The notes under the pieces: model-generated | The model's database searches: none | Seen by the model: only the letters and a program-made list of their open reading frames with translations | What the model was told of the DNA's origin: nothing | Assembly (NCBI GenBank): GCA_013177805.1 | Contig: JABLXU010000051.1 | Coordinates: 18,020 to 82,019, forward strand | Direction of reading: 5' to 3' | Origin: Candidatus Omnitrophota bacterium | GTDB taxonomy: Bacteria; Hinthialibacterota; Hinthialibacteria; Hinthialibacterales; Hinthialibacteraceae | DNA: 64,000 bases | Made by a program: the position numbers and the translations under genes | Shown here: in pieces, positions 43,909-52,154 of the stretch | Position numbering within the stretch: position 1 is the first letter of the stretch | Layout of the letters: each line of letters begins with the position of its first letter

Positions 43909-43969
43909 ATAGACAATCATCTTTTTTCCTCTCTGGCCCACGACGGTTCGGATTTCAGTTATAAACGAA

Positions 43970-45361
43970 ATGGACGTTATTCAGGCGACGCAGAACCATA
44001 TCCACGAAGAATCCCAGCGGGGTACCTATATACCCTTCCGCCGCGCGGATGTGATCGAAATGTGCCTGACGGACGGGAAATTAAATGAAGAGGAGCAGGT
44101 TCAATTCCGGAAGTTTTGCCGGATGATCAACGCGTTTTATCATTTCCACTTTCATTCCATCCAGGAAAACCTGAAGGAAAATTTCGCCGTTATGGACCTG
44201 GACTCCGATTGTCAACCTTTTTTCTGCCTCCGGCCGGAATCCCGGCGGGAGAAAATCGACGCGTTTTTCGAGGATTTTCAACACATTCTGCTCAAGGCGA
44301 ATTTTCATCCGCTTTCCCGGGAACAACTGGTGGAATCGTTCCGCGACCGGTCGCTGATCGACCTCAACATCCATGTGGACTTCGATATGTTCGAACAGTT
44401 CTTGTGTTTTTACCGGGGATCCCGCATGGTCACGGCCCGCAAGCGCGTGTATCCCTTGTATTACCGGAACATCACGTTTGAGGCCCTGAACCGGGTAGTT
44501 CTCCTGGTGCGCTTCAAGGACCGCGCCTATTTTGAAGAAAAAGGGATCAAACCGCACGAATTGCAGTTTGTCCCCGGGCAGACCTATCTCTTCTATTTTA
44601 AAAACGTGCCCAAAGCCGATTTGGAAATTATCTTTCCCAACGTCAAAATCAGCATGACCCTGAAGGACAAACTTCTGTTTTTGGTCCCGGCGGTCAGCGT
44701 GGGAATGAGCACTCTCCTCAAAATTTCGGCGAACCTGATCATGGTTACCGGCTTCATCATTTTCATGATCGGTTTGCGCAAATCGGCCGAACGTTTCGGT
44801 GTTACCGAGGAAGTGGTTCAGAACAGCCTGATCCCCATGATCGCGGCGCTGGCTTCCGTGTCTCTCATCCTGGGGGGATTCGCCATCAAGCAATATCTCA
44901 ATTATAAAAACAAATGGGTGGAATTTTTGAACGATGTGACGCAGGCGCTCTTCTTCCGGTGCATCGGCATCAACACGGGCGTGTTTCAATGCCTGATCGA
45001 CGCCGCCGAGGAAGAGGAAAGCAAGGAGGCCATTCTAGCCTATTACCACTTGCTGACCAGCGGTCAGAAATTGACCAAGGAGGAATTGGACCGGACGATC
45101 GAGCAATGGCTGGCCGGCCGGTTCGGCGTGACAGTGAATTTCGATGTGGAGGACGCGTTGACCAAACTTCGCGCCATCGAAGGGCGAGTGGTTTTCAAGG
45201 ATCAGGTCCGGGAGGAGATCGAGAAAGAAAGCCTTATCCGAACCGATGAGAACGGCGTGCTGCGCGTGCCGCCGCTGCGTGAAAGCCTGATGATTCTGGA
45301 TTCCATCTGGGACAATTTTTTTCAGTACAATGAATTCCGGCCCGCGGCTGAAATGAAGTAG
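43970..45361 (+). CDS. DUF3754/TMEM143-like membrane protein
   Basis: Protein of 463 residues. The N-terminal half is soluble and carries the family opening GTYIPFRRADVIEMCL and YPLYYRNITFEALNRVVLLV, followed by KPHELQFVPGQTYLFYFKNV. Two transmembrane segments lie near 240-270 (LLFLVPAVSVGMSTLLKISA and the following ISANLIMVTGFIIFMIGL) and 285-305 (PMIAALASVSLILGGFAI). The C-terminal half is cytoplasmic and helical, including TQALFFRCIGINTGVFQCLI and EEEESKEAILAYYHLL. This is the layout of the DUF3754/TMEM143 family, whose function is not known. No operon partners. It may act at the membrane in stress or lipid metabolism, but nothing in the sequence settles this. Confidence 0.8.
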   Translation: MDVIQATQNHIHEESQRGTYIPFRRADVIEMCLTDGKLNEEEQVQFRKFCRMINAFYHFHFHSIQENLKENFAVMDLDSDCQPFFCLRPESRREKIDAFFEDFQHILLKANFHPLSREQLVESFRDRSLIDLNIHVDFDMFEQFLCFYRGSRMVTARKRVYPLYYRNITFEALNRVVLLVRFKDRAYFEEKGIKPHELQFVPGQTYLFYFKNVPKADLEIIFPNVKISMTLKDKLLFLVPAVSVGMSTLLKISANLIMVTGFIIFMIGLRKSAERFGVTEEVVQNSLIPMIAALASVSLILGGFAIKQYLNYKNKWVEFLNDVTQALFFRCIGINTGVFQCLIDAAEEEESKEAILAYYHLLTSGQKLTKEELDRTIEQWLAGRFGVTVNFDVEDALTKLRAIEGRVVFKDQVREEIEKESLIRTDENGVLRVPPLRESLMILDSIWDNFFQYNEFRPAAEMK

Positions 45362-45433
45362 GGGAAAGAAAAAAATCATCCGCCACTATCCGCGCGCTTG
45401 GAGAGCAAGGAGGAATTACGCCTTTTCACGGCT

Positions 45434-45470
45434 TCCCTCACCCTCCCCCTCTCCTCGAGGGAGAGAGAAC
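45434..45470 (+). repeat. REP-like palindrome
   Basis: CCCTCACCCTCCCCCTCTCC is followed by a CGAGGGAGAG arm, in the orientation with the CCCTCACC tail first. It lies between the convergent DUF3754 and PIG-L genes. Confidence 0.55.
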
Positions 45471-45559
45471 CGAGTCCCGTTCCCATACATACTCATCTTA
45501 CCATACTCATATTATGAGTGAAGCACTGAGAAAGTACGGCACCTGGGTAGAAGGTTGTT

Positions 45560-46324
45560 TCACGCCTTCGGATATACCATCACCATCACTTCGCTGGGCA
45601 GGCATTGGGCCAGGAGATTTTCCTGGGGATACGCGAATCCCTTGTGTTGTTTAAATCCTTCGGCAAAGGGCACGCCATAGGTTTCGCCCCGCGATCGGGA
45701 CCATTCAACCAAGTCCTCCAGGAAATTGTCCACGCCGTGGTATGAGCGCAGCCAGTCGCGCTGAGATTCATGGCACGCCAGCATGTCTTTCTTGATCTCC
45801 ATGGCCGAAGTGATGTTCACGACGAAATCCGGATCCACCCGGTTGCCGAATAGATCCACTCCCCCGGCGGGATCCATGTAATAGAGGGCCGGGACCTGGT
45901 CGAGACAGGGAGCGCGGCCGGTCACGTAGTTGGGCAGCCCCACGGCGAAGGAGGCATAGCGCGTCAGGCGGCTGGCGGCCTCATGGTCGGCATGGTAATC
46001 CGTGGGTGGGGCGGTGAGCAGGATATCGGGCGCAACCCGCCGGATATGCTCCGTGGTTTTGCGGCGCGCATTGTCCGTATCGAACACTTCGTAGTCACCG
46101 AACTCCAGACACGCGTATTCCGCCCCAATCACCCGGGCGGCGCGCGCGGCCTCTTCGCGCCGGATGTTCGCGGTTTGGATGGGATCCATGGCTTTCGATC
46201 CCTTGTCGCCCGCGGTCATGGTGGCTATGAAGATTTCATGCCCGTTTTGCTTGAGCATGTACAAAGTCCCTGCCGCAAAGTACTCGATATCATCGGGATG
46301 CGCGTGAATCGCCAAAATCCTCAT
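45560..46324 (-). CDS. PIG-L family (LmbE-like) deacetylase
   Basis: Zinc-dependent N-deacetylase family of 254 residues, related to GlcNAc-PI deacetylase, MshB and BshB. The metal motif is IHAHPDDIEYFAAG (His, Asp, Asp, residues 6-19), followed by ATMTAGDKGSKAMDP and the second site DYHADHEAASRLTR near 115. Substrates are usually N-acetylglucosaminyl conjugates, so a role in amino sugar breakdown or thiol-cofactor synthesis is possible. The C-terminal half, with MEIKKDMLACHESQRDW, is longer than in BshB and close to unassigned LmbE groups. GGAG lies 7 bases before the ATG. It appears to be a single-gene unit next to the GH2 region. Confidence 0.9.
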   Translation of the reverse strand: MRILAIHAHPDDIEYFAAGTLYMLKQNGHEIFIATMTAGDKGSKAMDPIQTANIRREEAARAARVIGAEYACLEFGDYEVFDTDNARRKTTEHIRRVAPDILLTAPPTDYHADHEAASRLTRYASFAVGLPNYVTGRAPCLDQVPALYYMDPAGGVDLFGNRVDPDFVVNITSAMEIKKDMLACHESQRDWLRSYHGVDNFLEDLVEWSRSRGETYGVPFAEGFKQHKGFAYPQENLLAQCLPSEVMVMVYPKA

Positions 46325-46532
46325 CGCATTCTCCTATCCCCTGGGAAGTGTATGCCGTTTTCCGGACCGCCACATGATACCCATTTCTCAGACCGCGTTC
46401 TACCAACACACGAGGCCATTGATTTACGATTGTGAATGTGGTGAAGTAGTGAGGGTCGTTTGGGAAACACGAAAGGGAGGGAGAGATGTTTTTTTCCTTT
46501 CTCCTACAGATGGAAGCGGACATTAAGTAATT

Positions 46533-46594
46533 CCCTCACCCCGGCCCTCTCCCAGAGGGAGAGGGAGTAGGTGTGGCCCAGAGGGAGAGGAAAC
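46533..46594 (+). repeat. REP-like palindrome plus an extra half copy
   Basis: CCCTCACCCCGGCCCTCTCC leads into a CCAGAGGGAGAGGG arm forming a strong hairpin. A further AGAGGGAGAGG at 46580-46590 repeats the right arm. Confidence 0.6.
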
Positions 46595-46799
46595 ATAGAT
46601 TGGTTTCCGGAGAGAGAGGGAACTTGGGGGTGGTTTTCATCGCCCCTTCGAGGAGACGCCGAATTCGAATCCGGGTAATGCCATACGCACAAATCTGATG
46701 ATCTTATACCTTATATTTAAAAAATGGATTAAAAGGTAAGAGAGCGGAGTCCGATGGATTGGGGCGATCCATCCAATACAACCGGCCGTTTCAAAACAT

Positions 46800-46834
46800 C
46801 CCTCTCCCCTTTTGGGAGAGGGCCGGTGTGGGGG
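46800..46834 (-). repeat. REP-like palindrome, inverse orientation
   Basis: CCCTCTCCCC, a short T-rich loop and GGGAGAGGG form a hairpin followed by CCGGTGTGGGGG, a variant of the usual GGTGAGGG tail. It lies about 55 bases before the GH2 start. Confidence 0.6.
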
Positions 46835-46888
46835 AGAGTCCTTTCCCGGCATATCACCGCTTTACCGATCAATCACAGGAGAAATAAT

Positions 46889-49684
46889 ATGATTTTCAAA
46901 AGAGTCCCGATCCAGCTTCTTGCGCTGCCGGTGTTCCTGCTGTTTGCGTTGTCATCATACGCCGCCGAAATCCCCCGGCCTGAGCATCCCCGGCCGGATT
47001 TCCGTCGCGATGCCTGGCTGAACCTGAATGGCGCGTGGAATTTTGCCTTCGATCCCGAAAACGCCGGGGAAACCAACGGCTGGTTCCAACCGGATTATGC
47101 CGACTGGCCGAAAACCATCACGGTCCCTTATCCGTGGGAGAGCCGGCTTTCCGGCATAGCCGATACGAACTACAAAGGCACGGCGTGGTACCAGCGCCGC
47201 TTTACCCTGCCCGCTGAATGGAATGGCAAACAAATCCTGCTGCATTTCGGCGCGGTGGATTGGTACGCCAAGGTGTGGGTGGATGGAACCCTGGTAGGCG
47301 AACACGACGGCGGTTACACTCCGTTTTCGTTCGTCATCAATCCCGCGCTGCAAGGCGAAGGTGAACATGTACTGACCGTCAAGGTGATTGACACCACCAA
47401 TCCCGAGCACCCCGTCGGCAAGCAGGTCAACTGGTACACCACCACGAGCGGCATCTGGCAGACCGTGTACCTGGAAGCCGCCGGCCCCGCGGACCGCGCC
47501 ACGATCCAGGATGTCCGCTTCACCACCACGGTGGACGGCCGCGTATCGGTTGAAGTAACGCCCAGCCGGCCCACGCAAAACGCCATGCAAGTGGTTCTGC
47601 TGCCCGATGTTCCCCCCGATGACGCCGGTTCTTCCGCTTCCATACATAGTTCCGATGCGATCGAGGGAGGGAAGGGCGAAATCACCGTGGAAAATCCCCA
47701 ACTCTGGTCGCCGGAGTCGCCCACGCTTTACTTCGTGCAACTCAACCTGTTCGACGGATCCGAGATGGTGGATTCCATTCATACCTACTTTGCGTTCCGG
47801 GAAGTCGGCCGGGGCAAATATGGCGGCATGCCAGACGAGTGCATCTTGCTGAATGGCAAACCCTTCTACATCCTCAGCGCGCTGAATCAGGCGTTTCATC
47901 CCGACGGAATCTACACCTATCCCACGGACCAGGCGATCCGAAAGGATGTGGAAGACACGTTGGAATTCGGCTTCAACAACCTGCGCATCCACATCAAGGT
48001 GGACGAACCCCGCCTCTACTATTGGGCCGACCGCCTCGGCCTGACGCTGCTCTACGACATGCCCTGTTTCATCAAGTTCACGGAGGAAGCCAAGCGGACG
48101 TTCGAATACACGATGCGCCAGGCCATCGCCCGCGACAAAAACCACCCTTCCATCCTGGCCTGGGTGATCTTCAACGAGACTTGGGGATTGAATTTCAAAT
48201 ATCCGGAGCAAGTCGAATTTGTCAAAGACATGTACGCCAAGGCCAAGGCGCTCGATCCCACCCGGCTGGTGGAAGACAACTCGGCCTGCAACTACGACCA
48301 CATTGTCACGGACATCAACTCCTGGCACTTCTATATCTATGACCATGCCAAGGCACGGGAGCATATCGAACACGTGGTGAAGGAAACCTTCCCCGGTTCG
48401 CCCTTCAATTTCCTGAAAGGCTATTTCCAGGAAACCCAGCCGCTGATCAACAGCGAGTACGGCGGCGTCAGCGCGGGCATGGGCGACCGCGACATCTCCT
48501 GGTGCTTCCATTACCTTACCCAGGAACTGCGGCGGCATCCCAAAATCATGGGTTATGTGTACACCGAACTGCAGGACATCGAGTGGGAACACAACGGTTT
48601 CATGAATTACGACCGCTCCCGCAAGGTGTTCGGGTATGAAGAATTCGTCCCCGTGCCCGAGGGACATAAGCCGTTTACCTGCCGCGATCTGAACGCCGCC
48701 GATTTTCTCATCCTTGGCGCGACGCCGGGCGAACGGCTGCCCACGCCCCGCGACACCGACAACTTCATGGGGTTCTTCTTTGGCGCGGTCCGGCACCAGG
48801 TTCCCGTAGCCTTGAGCCTCTTTTCAGGGCGCGAGGGAGGCGACTTCCAATTGAAATGGCAACTGTACGGCATGGGCAGTTACGACGCGGAATGGATCAA
48901 GTACCGGGAAGGACACGCGCCCATCAGCGGGAAACCGTACACGGTCACGGAGGGTAAGCCCATCCGTCTCAAGTTCTGGGACGATCCCGGCCGGCTGTAC
49001 GTGCTTTATGCCTGGGTGGAAGATTCGAAGGGGAACCTGGTCGCCCGGAACTTCTGGACCTGCGTTAATTTCGGGAGCGGGGTGAGCCGTGAATACGCGC
49101 TGCGCATGTGGTCCCGTACCGAGTATTACTACTGCTGGGAACCGGTGGAGTATGAATCCATCACCGGCACGTTGGACGAATTTCCGAAAGGCGGGCGGGA
49201 CGTGGTCTCTATCCCCGGCGAGGCTTCGGTCACCTACCTGGTGAAAAATCACCAAGGGACTGTTTTGACAAAAAAATCCGCGGACGAAGCGTACTTGATG
49301 TTCGAACTCGCCGCCTGCGCCGGAAATGAGCGGGTTGATTGGAAAGAAAGAATCCGCGCCAAAAGCACGCCACAGACCGACGTGGAAAACCAGTACCCAT
49401 CCAAAGTGGAAGTATGGGTGAAGGATGAACTTCTCGCCACGCTGGACCTGCCCGACGATCCGGCGGATTACCGGGGGATTCTTAGCAACATCTTCCGGCT
49501 GGCCCCGCCCAGCTCGTATGGGTATTTCCAACGCTTATCCATTCCGAAGGAAATCCTGGAGAAAGACGCGCCGTTCAAGGTGGAAATCAAAACCGCTCCG
49601 GGCACCCAAGGCGGTTTGCGGGTGTTCGGCCGGGCCAGCGGCCGTTATCCCACACCGCCCACGTTGATGTTGGTGGAGAAGTGA
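46889..49684 (+). CDS. Secreted glycoside hydrolase family 2 protein
   Basis: Protein of 931 residues with a signal peptide (IQLLALPVFLLFALSSYAAE). The GH2 sugar-binding domain follows at 30-215 (WLNLNGAWNFAFDPENAG, YKGTAWYQRRFTLPAEWNG, VDGTLVGEHDGGYTPFSF), then an immunoglobulin-like domain to about 320 and the TIM barrel. The acid/base Glu is in LAWVIFNETWGLNF (Asn-Glu pair, near residue 428) and the nucleophile Glu in LINSEYGGVSAGMG near 525. Beta-sandwich modules follow. The family covers beta-galactosidases, mannosidases and glucuronidases; specificity is not resolved. It removes residues from glycans outside the cytoplasm. AGGAGAA lies 7 bases before the chosen ATG; the frame continues upstream through a repeat. 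The stop overlaps the start of a small DUF2283-like gene. Confidence 0.93.
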   Translation: MIFKRVPIQLLALPVFLLFALSSYAAEIPRPEHPRPDFRRDAWLNLNGAWNFAFDPENAGETNGWFQPDYADWPKTITVPYPWESRLSGIADTNYKGTAWYQRRFTLPAEWNGKQILLHFGAVDWYAKVWVDGTLVGEHDGGYTPFSFVINPALQGEGEHVLTVKVIDTTNPEHPVGKQVNWYTTTSGIWQTVYLEAAGPADRATIQDVRFTTTVDGRVSVEVTPSRPTQNAMQVVLLPDVPPDDAGSSASIHSSDAIEGGKGEITVENPQLWSPESPTLYFVQLNLFDGSEMVDSIHTYFAFREVGRGKYGGMPDECILLNGKPFYILSALNQAFHPDGIYTYPTDQAIRKDVEDTLEFGFNNLRIHIKVDEPRLYYWADRLGLTLLYDMPCFIKFTEEAKRTFEYTMRQAIARDKNHPSILAWVIFNETWGLNFKYPEQVEFVKDMYAKAKALDPTRLVEDNSACNYDHIVTDINSWHFYIYDHAKAREHIEHVVKETFPGSPFNFLKGYFQETQPLINSEYGGVSAGMGDRDISWCFHYLTQELRRHPKIMGYVYTELQDIEWEHNGFMNYDRSRKVFGYEEFVPVPEGHKPFTCRDLNAADFLILGATPGERLPTPRDTDNFMGFFFGAVRHQVPVALSLFSGREGGDFQLKWQLYGMGSYDAEWIKYREGHAPISGKPYTVTEGKPIRLKFWDDPGRLYVLYAWVEDSKGNLVARNFWTCVNFGSGVSREYALRMWSRTEYYYCWEPVEYESITGTLDEFPKGGRDVVSIPGEASVTYLVKNHQGTVLTKKSADEAYLMFELAACAGNERVDWKERIRAKSTPQTDVENQYPSKVEVWVKDELLATLDLPDDPADYRGILSNIFRLAPPSSYGYFQRLSIPKEILEKDAPFKVEIKTAPGTQGGLRVFGRASGRYPTPPTLMLVEK

Positions 49685-49897
49685 TGAAAATCACTTATGA
49701 CGCGGAAATTGACGCGCTATATTCAATTGCGGCCGATCAATTCTGATGAGGCCGCCAACCAGGATTTACCGGAAGGTATCACCGCGGACTTTGGCCCCGA
49801 CGGCCTTTTATCGGGAATCGAGATTCTGGATGCCAGCCGGATTCTTGGAAAAGAACGAGAGAAAGTTGTTGTCGAACTGACTCCTATCGTCAAATGA
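49684..49897 (+). pseudogene. DUF2283-like small protein, frameshifted
   Basis: The ATG overlaps the GH2 stop (TGATG) and starts MKITYDAEIDALY, the conserved opening of DUF2283. The frame then breaks, giving a stop 7 codons later. The rest of the family sequence (IQLRPINSDEAANQDLPEG, then DFGPDGLLSGIEILDASRI) continues in another frame to 49897. The break lies in a TATAT run at 49718-49722; two extra bases (AT) would restore one protein of about 71 residues. DUF2283 proteins are small, of unknown role and sometimes part of toxin-antitoxin-like loci. Either a recent mutation or an assembly error explains the break. Confidence 0.75.
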
Positions 49898-49920
49898 GGT
49901 TGGGCATGGTAATCCTTCTT

Positions 49921-49955
49921 GTATCGGGGCGGACTCTTAGGGTCCGCCCCTACAA
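49921..49955 (+). repeat. GTCCGCCCC hairpin element, copy 2
   Basis: GGGGCGGAC (49926-49934) and GTCCGCCCC (49942-49950) form a perfect 9-bp hairpin with a 7-base loop, ending CTACA. Copy 1 at 3401-3433 is imperfect. Confidence 0.65.
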
Positions 49956-49960
49956 AAACT

Positions 49961-49998
49961 CTTTCACTCTGGCCCTCTTTCGGGGGAGGGGGAATAGG
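49961..49998 (+). repeat. Degenerate REP-like palindrome
   Basis: CTTTCACTCTGGCCCTCTTT and a CGGGGGAGGGGG arm match the CCCTCACC-first orientation with several changes. It directly follows the GTCCGCCCC hairpin. Confidence 0.45.
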
Positions 49999-50153
49999 TT
50001 CCCGGTTGTTGGCTGGGTGGTTAACGATCCCGGAATCTGCCAATGCCCAAACCGGCTTCCGGCTCTGGAAGGGCCGCATGAGAATTGCCCCGAAATTCAT
50101 CCCGCGATAGGATTCACCCACACATCCAAATCCACGATTAAAGGGTTACCCGC

Positions 50154-50909
50154 ATGCGTTTTCAAAACAAACAAGCGTTGATCACCGGCGCGAGCAGCGG
50201 CATCGGATACGCTTCCGCGTTGGCCTTGGCGGACGAAGGGGCCAACATCGCCTTCACGTATAACAAGAACGCGGACGGCGCGCGGGCGCTGGAACAGGCC
50301 ATCCGGGAAAAAGGCCGCAAGGTCATCGGTTTCCAGGTGGACATGACCCGGGACGAGGACATCGACCGGTTGGTGGACGATATTCATCACCAATTCGGCC
50401 CGGTGGACATTCTCTTCAACAACGCGGGCGGACTCGTCGAACGCATGCCCTTCCTGGAAACGCGCAAGGACAAGTGGGACGAGATTATGGCCCTCAACCT
50501 GTGGAGCGTGGTGCGGCTCTCGCAGAAAATCGGCCTCGACATGAAGGCCCGCGGCGGCGGCGTGATCATCAACAACGCCTCGGTCGCCGGACGGTTCGGC
50601 GGGGGCATCGGCGCGTCAGCGTATGGGACGGCCAAGGGCGCGGTCATCACCCTCACCAAAGCCATGGGGCGCGAACTGATCGCCGACAACATCCGCGTCA
50701 ACGCCATCGCTCCGGGCATCATCGACACCCCTTTCCACACGCATTTCACCCCGCCGGACGTTATGCGTGAACTCATGAGCCGGGTGCCCATCGGCCGTCC
50801 GGGGACTGCGGAGGAAGTCGCCCGGGTGGTGGCCTTCCTGGCTTCGGACGACAGCAGCTACCTCGTGGGGGCGACCATCGACGTCAATGGCGGACAATGG
50901 GTGGTCTGA
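50154..50909 (+). CDS. Short-chain dehydrogenase/reductase (SDR, classical)
   Basis: NAD(P)-dependent oxidoreductase of 251 residues with every classical SDR feature: TGASSGIGYASALAL cofactor loop (11-25), FNNAGG, catalytic Ser in INNASVAGRFGG near 144, the YxxxK pair in SAYGTAKGAVITLTKAMG near 156-160, and NAIAPGIIDTPFHTHF. It ends GATIDVNGGQWVV, as in FabG-type and sugar or steroid dehydrogenases. Substrate is unknown; glycosidase genes nearby make a sugar or sugar acid plausible. No strong ribosome binding site is seen (GGGTTACCCGC before the ATG). It overlaps mutY by 13 bases. Confidence 0.93.
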   Translation: MRFQNKQALITGASSGIGYASALALADEGANIAFTYNKNADGARALEQAIREKGRKVIGFQVDMTRDEDIDRLVDDIHHQFGPVDILFNNAGGLVERMPFLETRKDKWDEIMALNLWSVVRLSQKIGLDMKARGGGVIINNASVAGRFGGGIGASAYGTAKGAVITLTKAMGRELIADNIRVNAIAPGIIDTPFHTHFTPPDVMRELMSRVPIGRPGTAEEVARVVAFLASDDSSYLVGATIDVNGGQWVV

Positions 50910-51979
50910 TTTCCCGCGGTCTCCCAGTCCCCGCGATCCGCCGCGCCCTGTTGTCCTGGTTCCGCCGCAACCGGCGGGATCTCCCCTGGCGGCGCGTCCG
51001 CGATCCCTACGCCATCTGGCTTTCGGAAATCATGCTCCAGCAGACCCGTGTGGAAACCGTGATCGATTACTACACGCGGTTTTTGAAGCGCTTTCCCACG
51101 GTCGATAGCCTGGCCGCGGCCCGCGAGGATGACGTCCTGAAACTCTGGGAAGGCCTCGGCTATTATTCCCGCGCACTGAATCTGCTTAAATCCGCCCGGG
51201 TGATCGCCGAACGCTTCAAGGGTGTATTCCCCTCCACCGTGGAGGAATTGCAACTACTGCCCGGCATCGGGCGCTACACGGCGGGGGCCATCGCCAGCAT
51301 CGCCTTCGGCGTGAGAGCGCCGGTGCTGGACGGCAACGTCAAGCGCGTGCTCACCCGGTTGTACGCGATCGAAGAGCGGATCGACCAGGCCGCCACGATC
51401 AATCGGTTATGGGAACTCGCGGAGGCCTTGGTCCCGCCCCGTTCGCCCGGCGATTTCAACCAGGCTCTTATGGAATTGGGGGCGCGGATTTGCCTGCCCA
51501 AGAAACCGTTATGCTCCGGTTGCCCCATACGCGCGCGTTGCGAAGCCCTGGCGTTAGGGTTCCAAGACCGGATCCCCGCTCAGCGGCCCTCCAAGAAACT
51601 TCCCCACTGTCACGTGGTGGCGGCGGCCATCCGCAAAAACGGCCGCTATCTTTTGGGAAAACGCCCCCCGGACGGCATGCTGGGCGGATTGTGGGAATTC
51701 CCGGGCGGCAAGGTCGAACCAGGCGAAACGCACGAAGAGGCATTGATCCGGGAAATCCGGGAGGAGTTGGGCATCGAAATCCGCGTCCGGTCCCATTTGG
51801 CCACGGTCCATCACGCGTATTCGCATTTGAAGGTCACGCTGCATTTGTATCTGTGCGAACATACCGGAGGCCGCCCCCAGGCGCTTTACCACAGTGTCCT
51901 CAAATGGATCCCCCGCGCGCAATTCGAACTCTACTCGTTTCCCGCCGCGAATTTGAAGTTTTTTGATATGGTAAAGTGA
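50897..51979 (+). CDS. mutY: A/G-specific adenine glycosylase
   Basis: DNA repair enzyme that removes adenine mispaired with 8-oxoguanine. The protein has 360 residues, the usual MutY length. The helix-hairpin-helix/GPD region reads LPGIGRYTAGAIASIAFG with the catalytic Asp in VLDGNVKRVL near 137, and MLQQTRVETV carries the other catalytic Glu/Gln region (EIMLQQT). The 4Fe-4S ligands are CLPKKPLCSGCPIRARC near 195-211 (C-x6-C-x2-C-x5-C). The C-terminal Nudix-like domain for 8-oxoG recognition has GGKVEPGETHEEALIREIRE. The start ATG lies inside the SDR gene, so the two are translationally linked; the functional link is probably accidental. Confidence 0.95.
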   Translation: MGGLISRGLPVPAIRRALLSWFRRNRRDLPWRRVRDPYAIWLSEIMLQQTRVETVIDYYTRFLKRFPTVDSLAAAREDDVLKLWEGLGYYSRALNLLKSARVIAERFKGVFPSTVEELQLLPGIGRYTAGAIASIAFGVRAPVLDGNVKRVLTRLYAIEERIDQAATINRLWELAEALVPPRSPGDFNQALMELGARICLPKKPLCSGCPIRARCEALALGFQDRIPAQRPSKKLPHCHVVAAAIRKNGRYLLGKRPPDGMLGGLWEFPGGKVEPGETHEEALIREIREELGIEIRVRSHLATVHHAYSHLKVTLHLYLCEHTGGRPQALYHSVLKWIPRAQFELYSFPAANLKFFDMVK

Positions 51980-52091
51980 AATCCGGCACTAAGATAGAGC
52001 GAACCACTCGACCTGCCTGTCTCTAAATTTTTTTGCATATTTATTTATAATATGATCTAATTAATTTTTAATTTGAACCAACTCAATCTAT

Positions 52092-52120
52092 AAAAAAACG
52101 CCCCGCGAGGGGCGCCTTTT
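52092..52120 (-). terminator. Bidirectional terminator between mutY and the DUF4139-like gene
   Basis: CGCCCC (52099-52104) pairs with GGGGCG (52109-52114) around a GCGA loop. Seven A residues precede it (a T run on the minus strand) and four T residues follow, so it can serve both convergent genes. Confidence 0.85.
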
Positions 52121-52154
52121 CATCCGATGGGGCTGAACAGTATTCCCGGGCCTG

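Larger units (their letters stand above)
46325..46888. other. Divergent intergenic region with two REP-like elements
   Basis: The gap between the PIG-L and GH2 genes is 564 bases. It has palindrome repeats at 46533-46571 (with a partial extra arm to 46594) and 46800-46834, and an AT-rich stretch at about 46690-46740 that may hold the GH2 promoter. A T-loop-like GAATTCGAATCC at 46661-46672 has no tRNA around it. No gene is supported. Confidence 0.6.

Noticed and set aside
46655..46680. GAATTCGAATCC resembling a tRNA T-loop
   Set aside because: No acceptor stem, D-arm or anticodon arm can be formed around it.
46955..48796. 613-codon minus-strand open frame opposite the GH2 gene
   Set aside because: GH2 catalytic motifs on the plus strand show the true frame; the antisense frame has no family features.
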